Below, in pieces: positions 12,960 through 13,021 of a DNA stretch of 13,021 nt (its first letter is position 1; each line of letters opens with the position of its first letter). The DNA comes from Thalassospiraceae bacterium (GTDB lineage: Bacteria > Pseudomonadota > Alphaproteobacteria > Rhodospirillales > Magnetovibrionaceae), in assembly GCA_030637845.1 (NCBI GenBank), contig DAOWFT010000149.1:1-13021 (forward strand), in the 5' to 3' direction. A model generated the notes under the pieces. It saw only the letters and a list, made by a program, of their open reading frames with translations, did no database searches and was not told the origin of the DNA. Made by a program: the position numbers and the translations under genes.

Positions 12960-13021
12960 TATTTGGGCCCGAAGCCACCCGCAAATATCAAATGCCAACA
13001 CGCGGGTATCGCCATCGCTGG
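12948..13021 (-). CDS. possible C-terminal end of a convergent gene (partial, runs off the right edge)
   Basis: On the minus strand a frame is open from the window edge for 23 codons to TGA at 12948-12950. It would end with residues such as DGDTRVLAFDICGWLRAQ. The pattern of strand and helix looks like a natural protein C-terminus. The frame would overlap the ccmI 3' end by 12 bases, which is acceptable for convergent genes. I do not recognise the family. The alternative is a plus-strand gene starting at ATG 12956 in an ATGA overlap with ccmI; it is open for 22 codons, but its ribosome site is poor. Confidence 0.3.
   Translation of the reverse strand, partial: SDGDTRVLAFDICGWLRAQISSA

Noticed and set aside
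12956..13021. Plus-strand gene start overlapping the ccmI stop
   Set aside because: Open for 22 codons, but the only AGG is three bases from the ATG and the residues show no clear pattern. The minus-strand reading looked more natural; noted there as the alternative.

Overview
The window looks like chromosomal DNA of an alphaproteobacterium, most likely a Rhodospirillales-type or other marine lineage. The evidence is a CarD regulator with a 7Fe ferredoxin beside it, and an AcnA-type aconitase divergent from a complete System I cytochrome c maturation (ccm) operon. Genus cannot be told from the sequence. Coding density is high and there are no insertion sequences, CRISPR arrays, tRNA genes or rRNA genes.

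Layout. Bases 1-123 hold the C-terminal end of an unrecognised plus-strand gene. It converges on carD, and the gap between them holds a terminator for each strand and a perfect palindrome. On the minus strand follow carD (352-870), fdxA (1106-1441), a TerB-domain gene (1534-1977) and a short HPF/RaiA ribosome-associated gene (2007-2369). A small DUF3012-type lipoprotein gene (2531-2707, plus) is divergent from the HPF gene and converges on acnA (2725-5394, minus). From 5801 to 12959 the plus strand carries ccmA, ccmB, ccmC, ccmD, ccmE, ccmF, ccmG, ccmH and ccmI, mostly with overlapping or abutting ends. A possible convergent gene end lies in the last 74 bases.

How the genes work together. CcmA and CcmB form the ABC transporter. 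With CcmC and CcmD they load haem onto the chaperone CcmE. CcmG and CcmH keep apocytochrome CXXC thiols reduced, and CcmI (TPR) with CcmF and CcmH makes the haem ligase. ccmD has a TTG start and only 59 residues, so a scan for long ORFs would miss it. The carD side looks like a housekeeping and stress cluster: an RNA polymerase-binding regulator, an Fe-S electron carrier, a TerB-fold protein and a ribosome hibernation-type factor.

The most unusual element is the 406-base gap between acnA and ccmA. A strong plus-strand intrinsic terminator (5712-5746) stands there with no ordinary gene in front of it. Upstream are a stem presenting a C-rich loop that resembles an anti-Shine-Dalgarno sequence, a 14-codon proline-rich micro-ORF, and a short repeat that could allow alternative pairing. 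This suggests either a small RNA or an attenuating leader of the ccm operon. Neither can be proved from sequence alone.
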